A DNA stretch of 64,000 bases from Membranipora membranacea (lineage: Eukaryota; Bryozoa; Gymnolaemata; Cheilostomatida; Membraniporidae), in the NCBI GenBank assembly GCA_914767715.1, contig OU612065.1, forward strand, positions 39,802,001-39,866,000, written 5' to 3'. The notes below the pieces were generated by a model, which searched no databases, had not been told where the DNA came from, and worked only from the letters and a program-made list of their open reading frames with translations. A program made the position numbers and the translations under genes. Within the stretch, counting starts at the first letter, position 1; the number at the start of each line of letters is the position of its first letter. Positions 12,201-24,576 of the stretch are shown here, in pieces.

Positions 12201-12654
12201 GACAGCCACGAATGGCATAGTAAATGGAGCCACCCTTTTAAAATGGAAAATACAAGGAGTGAAGACAACTTGTAACTTTTGCATAAAACCAGAAACAGAG
12301 ACATTAGAACACGTATTTGCATCATGCAGTTCCCTCCAGGTGTCAAGAAATATAATGATAGAATCTGTTAAAAAGCTGGGAACACACATTAATGCGGATA
12401 AAAACAACAAGCAAATCCTTTTCTGTTTAGGTTTGACCCCTAAGGACCAGGGAAACACCATCAATAAGAACGTGTTTGAATATGTAGCAGAGTGCAATAG
12501 GAAGATATGGAACGGCAGGCATGATATAGTTTTTGAGAGAGCGAATAGGGAAAATAAGATAATTGAAATAGAAAGGAAAATAAAAGCATTTAGTGACTTC
12601 TTCTGCAACGACAGAATAGTCCAAGAAAATAACTTAAAATGTAAGGGCAGGTGA
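9263..12654 (+). CDS. LINE ORF2: endonuclease-reverse transcriptase, interrupted by a one-base frameshift
   Basis: The enzyme that nicks the target and copies the element RNA. APE-type endonuclease motifs come first: SSLNVRGI (residues 7-14), LIQETHLE, VYAPN, IAGDMNCV, SRLDKFFV and YSDHKIL. The reverse transcriptase follows: NKTPGMDGLTAEFYKFF, DYRPITLLN, SLDQKKAFDLVD, GVRQGCPLSPSLY and AYADDLLFF (YADD near residue 679). The frame breaks in a T8-C-T7 run at 11349-11364, giving a stop at 11396-11398; the C-terminal part continues in another frame to 12654. That part holds a CX2CX9HX4C motif starting at 12271. I prefer the ATG at 9263 because the endonuclease motif starts there; an in-frame ATG at 9197 only adds 22 hydrophobic residues. 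The break may be real decay or a homopolymer error. Confidence 0.9.
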
Positions 12655-12924
12655 GGTTGATAGAGGAGTAGCCTGTCCTGGTGACAGTAGTTGAGTAAAC
12701 AGTACAACTGATGCCTTAAGCAAGTCACCGAAGACCTCTGCTCTTTATTAGTCTTTTTTTTCAGCAGCCACAATTTTTTTCTTTTTCAATGGCTAAGCAG
12801 AGGTAGTTTATTAGAGAATTTTTACCATCATAAAAAAACACATCCTAAGATAAAACTAGTTTCTAAAGACGCAGTACAGCTAAGTGAAATTTTTTTTTTC
12901 GTTCGAGTTCCTCTAATAAACAGG
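12655..12924 (+). other. LINE 3' UTR
   Basis: 270 nt with no coding signal. GTTTATTAGAGAA (12806-12818) and TTCCTCTAATAAAC (12908-12921) are imperfect inverted repeats that would close a stem at the extreme 3' end. The element ends CAGG directly before the target duplication, with no A-tail. LINE reverse transcriptases often recognise a 3' structure, so this stem is a candidate recognition site (inference). Confidence 0.7.
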
Positions 12925-12935
12925 ATTACCAAAAT
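12925..12935. repeat. Target-site duplication, right copy
   Basis: ATTACCAAAAT, identical to the uninterrupted spacer sequence in other units; the partner is at 7569-7579. Confidence 0.85.
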
Positions 12936-13606
12936 CCAGCCGCAGACATCAGATTTTGCTAACTAAACAGGTATAGATTTCATAAAATCAGAATATCTGT
13001 GGCTGTACGATGGATCACACACGAGTGTCACATTGTAATTCCCTTGGCCTACAGTCCAGTCTAGTGCTTAGATCACTGCTGGTACTGTCACAACCGAACA
13101 AAAGAGTAACTTACCAGAGCCTGCTTCTTGCTGCCAGCTTATAACTTGCGCTTTTAATCCTGCGCTGTGAGTGCAGCGTTTAGTCCCACAGAATGTTAAA
13201 CAATGGAGCTAAGCGTGATGTCGCGTCAAGATGATTGTTGCCAGGGAGTTCATAGCATGGTACAAATTCTCCGCAAAAAGTCCAATGCCGTTAAAAGATG
13301 CTTGTATGAGCCATCAAACCCGGCAGCATGGTTGAAACCTGGCAGCCAAACCAACCAGTCCCTCCTCAAATAAAATCAAAAAGGTAAGTTGCATACTAAC
13401 AATGTTATGGAAGAGAAATATATGTTCTATAATAGATGAAAGATATAATGAAGAAGGAGAACTACGATTTTGTTGTCAAATAGAGAAACAAGTTAAAATG
13501 TCTAGGAATAAGACTATAAAAATGGAAATCAAAACAAGAGTTGCATGCCCTTGTTTAGTTATTCCTGCATCCAAGCATAAAACTGCTAAAATTAATCCCC
13601 ATAATT

Positions 13607-13725
13607 GTCTACGGCCATATCACGTTGAAAACGCCAGTTCTCGTCCGATCACTGAAGCTAAGCAACGTCGAGCCCAGTTAGTACTTGGATGGGTGACCGC
13701 CTGGGAATACTGGGTGCTGTAGACT
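13607..13725 (+). rRNA. 5S ribosomal RNA, array copy 7
   Basis: Identical to copy 1; the first 5S gene to the right of the LINE. Confidence 0.97.
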
Positions 13726-14961
13726 TTTGATTATTTTCCACTTTTACAACCTAAAAACAACATGTTATATTCTTCGCTCTACCATCAATATGAGCTGCGT
13801 GAAGTGAATTTTTGGGGATCAGCTCAGCACAACACCCCCCCCCTTCTTCGCCCCCCCCCCCCAATTATTCCTAAACGGCAGAATATGCAAGCTTGTGTAT
13901 TGCGACGAAAAAGAAGACGAAAAGTGCAATTTTTGAGAAGATGAATTCAGGAAAATTCTGCGTTTTATGTCAATCCCCATTTTAATTTGGCAGCAGCGAT
14001 CCTTGAGAAGCTCAGCGTAGGGGATCGCTGGTACTATCAGAGGTTTGTCCCCCATGCCAAGAAGAGGATGCCGGAAAAGATGCTAGACCGGTGCTGCATT
14101 GCTATCACTTTTGGACAATACTCCAGAAATGATAACCAGTAGGAAAGCTATCGAAATTGGAAAATTGCAGCAGCCATTATAGGCTATTGTTATTGACAAC
14201 ACAAATTATGACTTTTAGGCTGTAATCCTGATAATGGCTGGTGTTCACTAGTTAGGTTAAGTGTGTCGATGTGCACATAATTACCAAAATCCAGCCGCAG
14301 ACATCAGATTTTGCTAACTAAACAGGTATAGATTTCATAAAATCAGAATATCTGTGGCTGTACGATGGATCACACACGAGTGTCACATTGTAATTCCCTT
14401 GGCCTACAGTCCAGTCTAGTGCTTAGATCACTGCTGGTACTGTCACAACCGAACAAAAGAGTAACTTACCAGAGCCTGCTACTTGCTGCCAGCTTATAAC
14501 TTGCGCTTTTAATCCTGCGCTGTGAGTGCAGCGTTTAGTCCCACAGAATGTTAAACAATGGAGCTAAGCGTGATGTCGCGTCAAGATGATTGTTGCCAGA
14601 GAGTTCATAGCATGCTACAAATTCTCCGCAAAAAGTCCAATGCCGTTAAAAGATGCTTGTATGAGCCATCAAACCCGGCAGCATGGTTGAAACCTGGCAG
14701 CCAAACCAACCAGTCCCTCCTCAAATAAAATCAAAACGGTAAGTTGCATACTAACAATGTTATGGAAGAGAAATATATGTTCTATAATAGATGAAAGATA
14801 TAATGAAGAAGGAGAACTACGATTTTGTTGTCAAATAGAGAAACAAGTTAAAATGTCTAGGAATAAGACTATAAAAATGGAAATCAAAACAAGAGTTGCA
14901 TGCCCTTGTTTAGTTATTCCTGCATCCAAGCATAAAACTGCTAAAATTAATCCCCATAATT

Positions 14962-15080
14962 GTCTACGGCCATATCACGTTGAAAACGCCAGTTCTCGTC
15001 CGATCACTGAAGCTAAGCAACGTCGAGCCCAGTTAGTACTTGGATGGGTGACCGCCTGGGAATACTGGGTGCTGTAGACT
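14962..15080 (+). rRNA. 5S ribosomal RNA, array copy 8
   Basis: Consensus sequence; unit step 1355 bp. Confidence 0.97.
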
Positions 15081-16319
15081 TTTGATTATTTTCCACTTTT
15101 ACAACCTAAGAACAACATGTTATATTCTTCGCTCTACCATCAATATGAGCTGCGTGAAGTGAATTTTTGGGGATCAGCTCAGCACAACACCCCCCCCCCC
15201 CTTCTTCGACCCCCCCCCCCAATTATTCCTAAACGGCAGAATATGCAAGCTTGTGTATTGCGACGAAAAAGAAGACGAAAAGTGCAATTTTTGAGAAGAT
15301 AAATTCAGGAAAATTCTGCGTTTTATGTCAATCCCCATTTTAATTTGGCAGCAGCGATCCTTGAGAAGCTCAGCGTAGGGGATCGCTGGTACTATCAGAG
15401 GTTTGTCCCCCATGCCAAGAAGAGGATGCCGGAAAAGATGCTAGACCGGGGCTGCATTGCTATCACTTTTGGACAATACTCCAGAAATGATAACCAGTAG
15501 GAAAGCTATCGAAATTGGAAAATTGCAGCAGCCATTATAGGCTATTGTTATTGACAACACAAATTATGACTTTTAGGCTGTAATCCTGATAATGGCTGGT
15601 GTTCACTAGTTAGGTTAAGTGTGTCGATGTGCACATAATTACCAAAATCCAGCCGCAGACATCAGATTTTGCTAACTAAACAGGTATAGATTTCATAAAA
15701 TCAGAATATCTGTGGCTGTACGATGGATCACACACGAGTGTCACATTGTAATTCCCTTGGCCTACAGTCCAGTCTAGTGCTTAGATCACTGCTGGTACTG
15801 TCACAACCGAACAAAAGAGTAACTTACCAGAGCCTGCTACTTGCTGCCAGCTTATAACTTGCGCTTTTAATCCTGCGCTGTGAGTGCAGCGTTTAGTCCG
15901 ACAGAATGTTAAACAATGGAGCTAAGCGTGATGTCGCGTCAAGATGATTGTTGCCAGAGAGTTCATAGCATGCTACAAATTCTCCGCAAAAAGTCCAATG
16001 CCGTTAAAAGATGCTTGTATGAGCCATCAAACCCGGCAGCATGGTTGAAACCTGGCAGCCAAACCAACCAGTCCCTCCTCAAATAAAATCAAAAAGGTAA
16101 GTTGCATACTAACAATGTTATGGAAGAGAAATATATGTTCTATAATAGATGAAAGATATAATGAAGAAGGAGAACTACGATTTTGTTGTCAAATAGAGAA
16201 ACAAGTTAAAATGTCTAGGAATAAGACTATAAAAATGGAAATCAAAACAAGAGTTGCATGCCCTTGTTTAGTTATTCCTGCATCCAAGCATAAAACTGCT
16301 AAAATTAATCCCCATAATT

Positions 16320-16438
16320 GTCTACGGCCATATCACGTTGAAAACGCCAGTTCTCGTCCGATCACTGAAGCTAAGCAATGTCGAGCCCAGTTAGTACTTG
16401 GATGGGTGACCGCCTGGGAATACTGGGTGCTGTAGACT
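16320..16438 (+). rRNA. 5S ribosomal RNA, array copy 9 (one variant base)
   Basis: One change, CTAAGCAATG instead of CTAAGCAACG (C to T near 16379), at the 3' edge of the box A region. It may affect TFIIIA binding or helix III pairing. Confidence 0.94.
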
Positions 16439-17676
16439 TTTGATTATTTTCCACTTTTACAACCTAAAAACAACATGTTATATTCTTCGCTCTACCATCA
16501 ATATGAGCTGCGTGAAGTGAATTTTTGGGGATCAGCTCAGCACAACACCCCCCCCCCTTCTTCGCCCCCCCCCCCCCAATTATTCCTAAACGGCAGAATA
16601 TGCAAGCTTGTGTATTGCGACGAAAAAGAAGACGAAAAGTGCAATTTTTGAGAAGATAAATTCAGGAAAATTCTGCGTTTTATGTCAATCCCCATTTTAA
16701 TTTGGCAGCAGCGATCCTTGAGAAGCTCAGCGTAGGGGATCGCTGGTACTATCAGAGGTTTGTCCCCCATGCCAAGAAGAGGATGCCGGAAAAGATGCTA
16801 GACCGGTGCTGCATTGCTATCACTTTTGGACAATACTCCGGAAATGATGACCAGTAGGAAAGCTATCGAAATTGGAAAATTGCAGCAGCCATTATAGGCT
16901 ATTGTTATTGACAACACAAATTATGACTTTTAGGCTGTAATCCTGATAATGGCTGGTGTTCACTAGTTAGGTTAAGTGTGTCGATGTGCACATAATTACC
17001 AAAATCCAGCCGCAGACATCAGATTTTGCTAACTAAACAGGTATAGATTTCATAAAATCAGAATATCTGTGGCTGTACGATGGATCACACACGAGTGTCA
17101 CATTGTAATTCCCTTGGCCTACAGTCCAGTCTAGTGCTGAGATCACTGCTGGTACTGTCACAACCGAAAAAAAGAGTAACTTACCAGAGCCTGCTACTTG
17201 CTGCCAGCTTATAACTTGCGCTTTTAATCCTGCGCTGTGAGTGCAGCGTTTAGTCCCACAGAATGTTAAACAATGGAGCTAAGCGTGATGTCGCGTCAAG
17301 ATGATTGTTGCCAGAGAGTTCATAGCATGCTACAAATTCTCCGCAAAAAGTCAAATGCCGTTAAAAGATGCTTGTATGAGCCATCAAACCCGGCAGCATG
17401 GTTGAAACCTGGCAGCCAAACCAACCAGTCCCTCCTCAAATAAAATCAAAAAGGTAAGTTGCATACTAACAATGTTATGGAAGAGAAATATATGTTCTAT
17501 AATAGATGAAAGATATAATGTAGAAGGAGAACTACGATTTTGTTGTCAAATAGAGAAACAAGTTAAAATGTCTAGGAATAAGACTATAAAAATGGAAATC
17601 AAAACAAGAGTTGCATGCCCTTGTTTAGTTATTCCTGCATCCAAGCATAAAACTGCTAAAATTAATCCCCATAATT

Positions 17677-17795
17677 GTCTACGGCCATATCACGTTGAAA
17701 ACGCCAGTTCTCGTCCGATCACTGAAGCTAAGCAACGTCGAGCCCAGTTAGTACTTGGATGGGTGACCGCCTGGGAATACTGGGTGCTGTAGACT
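17677..17795 (+). rRNA. 5S ribosomal RNA, array copy 10
   Basis: Consensus 5S. The downstream poly-C tract carries an extra CCCTCCCCC interruption shared with the unit of copy 13. Confidence 0.97.
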
Positions 17796-19039
17796 TTTGA
17801 TTATTTTCCACTTTTACAACCTAAAAACAACATCTTATATTCTTCGCTCTACCATCAATATGAGCTGCGTGAAGTGAATTTTTGGGGATCAGCTCAGCAC
17901 AACACCCCCCCCCCCCTTCTTCGCCCCCCCCCCCTCCCCCAATTATTCCTAAACGGCAGAATATGCAAGCTTGTGTATTGCGACGAAAAAGAAGACGAAA
18001 AGTGCAATTTTTGAGAAGATAAATTCAGGAAAATTCTGCGTTTTATGTCAATCCCCATTTTAATTTGGCAGCAGCGATCCTTGAGAAGCTCAGCGTAGGG
18101 GATCGCTGGTACTATCAGAGGTTTGTCCCCCATGCCAAGAAGAGGATGCCGGAAAAGATGCTAGACCGGTGCTGCATTGCTATCACTTTTGGACAATACT
18201 CCAGAAATGATAACCAGTAGGAAAGCTATCGAAATTGGAAAATTGCAGCAGCCATTATAGGCTATTGTTATTGACAACACAAATTATGACTTTTAGGCTG
18301 TAATCCTGATAATGGCTGGTGCTCACTAGTTAGGTTAAGTGTGTCGATGTGCACATAATTACCAAAATCCAGCCGCAGACATCAGATTTTGCTAGCTAAA
18401 CAGGTATAGATTTCATAAAATCAGAATATCTGTGGCTGTACGATGGATCACACACGAGTGTCACATTGTAATTCTTTTGGCCTACAGTCCAGTCTAGTGC
18501 TTAGATCACTGCTGGTACTGTCACAACCGAACAAAAGAGTAACTTACCAGAGCCTGCTACTTGCTGCCAGCTTATAACTTGCGCTTTTAATCCTGCGCTG
18601 TGAGTGCAGCGTTTAGTCCGACAGAATGTTAAACAATGGAGCTAAGCGTGATGTCGCGTCAAGATGATTGTTGCCAGAGAGTTCATAGCATGCTACAAAT
18701 TCTCCGCAAAAAGTCCAATGCCGTTAAAAGATGCTTGTATGAGCCATCAAACCGGGCAGCATGGTTGAAACCTGGCAGCCAAACCAACCAGTCCCTCCTC
18801 AAATAAAATCGAAAAGGTAAGTTGCATACTAACAATGTTATGGAAGAGAAATATATGTTCTATAATAGATGAAAGATATAATGAAGAAGGAGAACTACGA
18901 TTCTGTTGTCAAATAGAGAAACAAGTTAAAATGTCTAGGAATAAGACTATAAAAATGGAAATCAAAACAAGAGTTGCATGCCCTTGTTTAGTTATTCCTG
19001 CATCCAAGCATAAAACTGCTAAAATTAATCCCCATAATT

Positions 19040-19158
19040 GTCTACGGCCATATCACGTTGAAAACGCCAGTTCTCGTCCGATCACTGAAGCTAAGCAACG
19101 TCGAGCCCAGTTAGTACTTGGATGGGTGACCGCCTGGGAATACTGGGTGCTGTAGACT
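19040..19158 (+). rRNA. 5S ribosomal RNA, array copy 11
   Basis: Consensus 5S, in the unit whose upstream spacer is a mosaic of left-type and right-type bases. Its poly-C tract is short. Confidence 0.97.
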
Positions 19159-20388
19159 TTTGATTATTTTCCACTTTTACAACCTAAAAACAACATGTTA
19201 TATTCTTCGCTCTACCATCAATATGAGCTGCGTGAAGTGAATTTTTGGGGATCAGCTCAGCACAACCCCCCCCTTCTTCGCCCCCCCCCAATTATTCCTA
19301 AACGGCAGAATATGCAAGCTTGTGTATTGCGACGAAAAAGAAGATGAAAAGTGCAATTTTTGAGAAGATAAATTCAGGAAAATTCTGCGTTTTATGTCAA
19401 TCCCCATTTTAATTTGGCAGCAGCGATCCTTGAGAAGCTCAGCGTAGGGGATCGCTGGTACTATCAGAGGTTTGTCCCCCATGCCAAGAAGAGGATGCCG
19501 GAAAAGATGCTAGACCGGTGCTGCATTGCTATCACTTTTGGACAATACTCCCGAAATGATGACCAGTAGGAAAGCTATCGAAATTGGAAAATTGCAGCAG
19601 CCATTATAGGCTATTGTTATTGACAACATAAACTATGACTTTTAGATTGTAATCCTGATAATGGCTGGTGTTCACTAGTTAGGTTAAGTGTGTCGATGTG
19701 CACATAATTACCAAAATCCAGCCGCAGACATCAGATTTTGCTAACTAAACAGGTATAGATTTCATAAAATCAGAATATCTGTGGCTGTACGATGGATCAC
19801 ACACGAGTGTCACATTGTAATTCCCCTGGCCTACAGTCCAGTCTAGTGCTGAGATCACTGCTGGTACTGTCACAACCGAACAAAAGAGTAACTTACCAGA
19901 GCCTGCTACTTGCTGCCAGCTTATAACTTGCGCTTTTAATCCTGCGCTGTGAGTGCAGCGTTTAGTCCCACAGAATGTTAAACAATGGAGCTAAGCGTGA
20001 TGTCGCGTCAAGATGATTGTTGCCAGAGAGTTCATAGCATGCTACAAATTCTCCGCAAAAAGTCCAATGCCGTTAAAAGATGCTTGTATGAGCCATCAAA
20101 CCCGGCAGCATGGTTGAAACCAGGCAGCCAAACCAACCAGTCCCTCCTCAAATAAAATCAAAAAGGTAAGTTGCATACTAACAATGTTATGGAAGAGAAA
20201 TATATGTTCTATAATAGATGAAAGATATAATGAAGAAGGAGAACTACGATTTTGTTGTCAAATAGAGAAACAAGTTAAAATGTCTAGGAATAAGACTATA
20301 AAAATGGAAATCAAAACAAGAGTTGCATGCCCTTGTTTAGTTATTCCTGCATCCAAGCATAAAACTGCTAAAATTAATCCCCATAATT

Positions 20389-20507
20389 GTCTACGGCCAT
20401 ATCACGTTGAAAACGCCAGTTCTCGTCCGATCACTGAAGCTAAGCAACGTCGAGCCCAGTTAGTACTTGGATGGGTGACCGCCTGGGAATACTGGGTGCT
20501 GTAGACT
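20389..20507 (+). rRNA. 5S ribosomal RNA, array copy 12
   Basis: Consensus 5S; unit step 1349 bp. Confidence 0.97.
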
Positions 20508-21739
20508 TTTGATTATTTTCCACTTTTACAACCTAAAAACAACATGTTATATTCTTCGCTCTACCATCAATATGAGCTGCGTGAAGTGAATTTTTGGGGA
20601 TCAGCTCAGCACAACACCCCCCCCTTCTTCGCCCCCCCCCAATTATTCCTAAACGGCAGAATATGCAAGCTTGTGTATTGCGACGAAAAAGAAGACGAAA
20701 AGTGCAATTTTTGAGAAGATAAATTCAGGAAAATTCTGCGTTTTATGTCAATCCCCATTTTAATTTGGCAGCAGCGATCCTTGAGAAGCTCAGCGTAGGG
20801 GATCGCTGGTACTATCAGAGGTTTGTCCCCCATGCCAAGAAGAGGATGCCGGAAAAGATGCTAGACCGGTGCTGCATTGCTATCACTTTTGGACAATACT
20901 CCAGAAATGATAACCAGTAGGAAAGCTATCGAAATTGGAAAATTGCAGCAGCCATTATAGGCTATTGTTATTGACAACACAAATTATGACTTTTAGGCTG
21001 TAATCCTGATAATGGCTGGTGTTCACTAGTTAGGTTAAGTGTGTCGATGTGCACATAATTACCAAAATCCAGCCGCAGACATCAGATTTTGCTAACTAAA
21101 CAGGTATAGATTTCATAAAATCAGAATATCTGTGGCTGTACGATGGATCACACACGAGTGTCACATTGTAATTCCCTTGGCCTACAGTCCAGTCTAGTGC
21201 TTAGATCACTGCTGGTACTGTCACAACCGAACAAAAGAGTAACTTACCAGAGCCTGCTACTTGCTGCCAGCTTATAACTTGCGCTTTTAATCCTGCGCTG
21301 TGAGTGCAGCGTTTAGTCCCACAGAATGTTAAACAATGGAGCTAAGCGTGATGTCGCGTCAAGATGATTGTTGCCAGAGAGTTCATAGCATGCTACAAAT
21401 TCTCCGCAAAAAGTCCAATGCCGTTAAAAGATGCTTGTATGAGCCATCAAACCCGGCAGCATGGTTGAAACCTGGCAGCCAAACCAACCAGTCCCTCCTC
21501 AAATAAAATCAAAAAGGTAAGTTGCATACTAACAATGTTATGGAAGAGAAATATATGTTCTATAATAGATGAAAGATATAATGAAGAAGGAGAACTACGA
21601 TTTTGTTGTCAAATAGAGAAACAAGTTAAAATGTCTAGGAATAAGACTATAAAAATGGAAATCAAAACAAGAGTTGCATGCCCTTGTTTAGTTATTCCTG
21701 CATCCAAGCATAAAACTGCTAAAATTAATCCCCATAATT

Positions 21740-21858
21740 GTCTACGGCCATATCACGTTGAAAACGCCAGTTCTCGTCCGATCACTGAAGCTAAGCAACG
21801 TCGAGCCCAGTTAGTACTTGGATGGGTGACCGCCTGGGAATACTGGGTGCTGTAGACT
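21740..21858 (+). rRNA. 5S ribosomal RNA, array copy 13
   Basis: Consensus 5S; unit step 1351 bp. Confidence 0.97.
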
Positions 21859-23099
21859 TTTGATTATTTTCCACTTTTACAACCTAAAAACAACATGTTA
21901 TATTCTTCGCTCTACCATCAATATGAGCTGCGTGAAGTGAATTTTTGGGGATCAGCTCAGCACAACACCCCCCCCCCTTCTTCGCCCCCCCCCCTCCCCC
22001 AATTATTCCTAACCGGCAGAATATGCAAGCTTGTGTATTGCGACGAAAAAGAAGACGAAAAGTGCAATTTTTGAGAAGATAAATTCAGGAAAATTCTGCG
22101 TTTTATGTCAATCCCTATTTTAATTTGGCAGCAGCGATCCTTGAGAAGCTCAGCGTAGGGGATCGCTGGTACTATCAGAGGTTTGTCCCCCATGCCAAGA
22201 AGAGGATGCCGGAAAAGATGCTAGACCGGTGCTGCATTGCTATCACTTTTGGACAATACTCCAGAAATGATAACCAGTAGGAAAGCTATCGAAATTGGAA
22301 AATTGCAGCAGCCATTATAGGCTATTGTTATTGACAACACAAATTATGACTTTTAGGCTGTAATCCTGATAATGGCTGGTGTTCACTAGTTAGGTTAAGT
22401 GTGTCGATGTGCACATAATTACCAAAATCCAGCCGCAGACATCAGATTTTGCTAACTAAACAGGTATAGATTTCATAAAATCAGAATATCTGTGGCTGTA
22501 CGATGGATCACACACGAGTGTCACATTGTAATTCCCTTGGCCTACAGTCCAGTCTAGTGCTTAGATCACTGCTGGTACTGTCACAACCGAACAAAAGTGT
22601 AACTTACCAGAGCCTGCTACTTGCTGCCAGCTTATAACTTGCGCTTTTAATCCTGCGCTGTGAGTGCAGCGTTTAGTCCCACAGAATGTTAAACAATGGA
22701 GCTAAGCGTGATGTCGCGTCAAGATGATTGTTGCCACAGAGTTCATAGCATGCTACAAATTCTCCGCAAAAAGTCCAATGCCGTTAAAAGATGCTTGTAT
22801 GAGCCATCAAACCCGGCAGCATGGTTGAAACCTGGCAGCCAAACCAACCAGTCCCTCCTCAAATAAAATCAAAAAGGTAAGTTGCATACTAACAATGTTA
22901 TGGAAGAGAAATATATGTTCTATAATAGATGAAAGATATAATGAAGAAGGAGAACTACGATTTTGTTGTCAAATAGAGAAACAAGTTAAAATGTCTAGGA
23001 ATAAGACTATAAAAATGGAAATCAAAACAAGAGTTGCATGCCCTTGTTTAGTTATTCCTGCATCCAAGCATAAAACTGCTAAAATAAATCCCCATAATT

Positions 23100-23218
23100 G
23101 TCTACGGCCATATCACGTTGAAAACGCCAGTTCTCGTCCGATCACTGAAGCTAAGCAACGTCGAGCCCAGTTAGTACTTGGATGGGTGACCGCCTGGGAA
23201 TACTGGGTGCTGTAGACT
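23100..23218 (+). rRNA. 5S ribosomal RNA, array copy 14
   Basis: Consensus 5S. The upstream TATA-like box reads CTAAAATAAA instead of CTAAAATTAA. Confidence 0.97.
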
Positions 23219-24457
23219 TTTGATTATTTTCCACTTTTACAACCTAAAAACAACATGTTATATTCTTCGCTCTACCATCAATATGAGCTGCGTGAAGTGA
23301 ATTTTTGGGGATCAGCTCAGCACAACACCCCCCCCCCCCTTCTTCGCCCCCCCCCCCCAATTATTCCTAAACGGCAGAATATGCAAGCTTGTGTATTGCG
23401 ACGAAAAAGAAGACGAAAAGTGCAATTTTTGAGAAGATAAATTCAGGAAAATTCTGCGTTTTATGTCAATCCCCATTTTAATTTGGCAGCAGCGATCCTT
23501 GAGAAGCTCAGCGTAGGGGATCGCTGGTACTATCAGAGGTTTGTCCCCCATGCCAAGAAGAGGATGCCGGAAAAGATGCTAGACCGGTGCTGCATTGCTA
23601 TCACTTTTGGACAATACTCCAGAAATGATAACCAGTAGGAAAGCTATCGAAATTGGAAAATTGCAGCAGCCATTATAGGCTATTGTTATTGACAACACAA
23701 ATTATGACTTTTAGGCTGTAATCCTGATAATGGCTGGTGTTCACTAGTTAGGTTAAGTGTGTCGATGTGCACATAATTACCAAAATCCAGCCGCAGACAT
23801 CTGATTTTGCTAACTAAACAGGTATAGATTTCATAAAATCAGAATATCTGTGGCTGTACGATGGATCACACACGAGTGTCACATTGTAATTCCCTTGGCC
23901 TACAGTCCAGTCTAGTGCTTAGATCACTGCTGGTACTGTCACAACCGAACAAAAGAGTAACTTACCAGAGCCTGCTACTTGCTGCCAGCTTATAACTTGC
24001 GCTTTTAATCCTGCGCTGTGAGTGCAGCGTTTAGTCCCACAGAATGTTAAACAATGGAGCTAAGCGTGATGTCGCGTCAAGATGATTGTTGCCAGAGAGT
24101 TCATAGCATGCTACAAATTCTCCGCAAAAAGTCCAATGCCGTTAAAAGATGCTTGTATGAGCCATCAAACCCGGCAGCATGGTTGAAACCTGGCAGCCAA
24201 ACCAACCAGTCCCTCCTCAAATAAAATCAAAAAGGTAAGTTGCATACTAACAATGTTATGGAAGAGAAATATATGTTCTATAATAGATGAAAGATATAAT
24301 GAAGAAGGAGAACTACGATTTTGTTGTCAAATAGAGAAACAAGTTAAAATGTCTAGGAATAAGACTATAAAAATGGAAATCAAAACAAGAGTTACATGCC
24401 CTTGTTTAGTTATTCCTGCATCCAAGCATAAAACTGCTAAAATTAATCCCCATAATT

Positions 24458-24576
24458 GTCTACGGCCATATCACGTTGAAAACGCCAGTTCTCGTCCGAT
24501 CACTGAAGCTAAGCAACGTCGAGCCCAGTTAGTACTTGGATGGGTGACCGCCTGGGAATACTGGGTGCTGTAGACT
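24458..24576 (+). rRNA. 5S ribosomal RNA, array copy 15
   Basis: Consensus 5S. It shares a private upstream change (AGAGTTACATGCCC) with copy 16, so these two units are a recent duplicate pair. Confidence 0.97.

Larger units (their letters stand above)
7580..12924 (+). mobile_element. Non-LTR retrotransposon (LINE), Tx1/L1 type, in the 5S spacer
   Basis: A 5345-bp element with a 5' UTR, two ORFs on the + strand and a 3' UTR ending TCTAATAAACAGG without a poly(A) tail. It is flanked by an 11-bp target-site duplication and appears full-length. ORF1 has three CCHC knuckles. ORF2 has an APE-type endonuclease, a reverse transcriptase with YADD, and a C-terminal CCHC. This layout, and motifs such as GLTAEFYKFF, fit the Tx1 branch of the L1 group, some of whose known families (for example Mutsu) insert in 5S rRNA genes. 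Here the target is the spacer, so site specificity is not proven. It is present in one of 18 units. Confidence 0.93.

Noticed and set aside
12162-12773. Antisense ORF of 203 codons over LINE ORF2
   Set aside because: Lies entirely opposite the ORF2 C-terminal coding sequence and 3' UTR; low-complexity Ser/Leu/Phe composition.
13402-13722. 106-codon ORF repeated in each right-hand array unit (and 66-74-codon versions on the left)
   Set aside because: It reads through the whole 5S rRNA gene and ends at the TAG of the 5S 3' end. It is open only because the units are homogenised copies.
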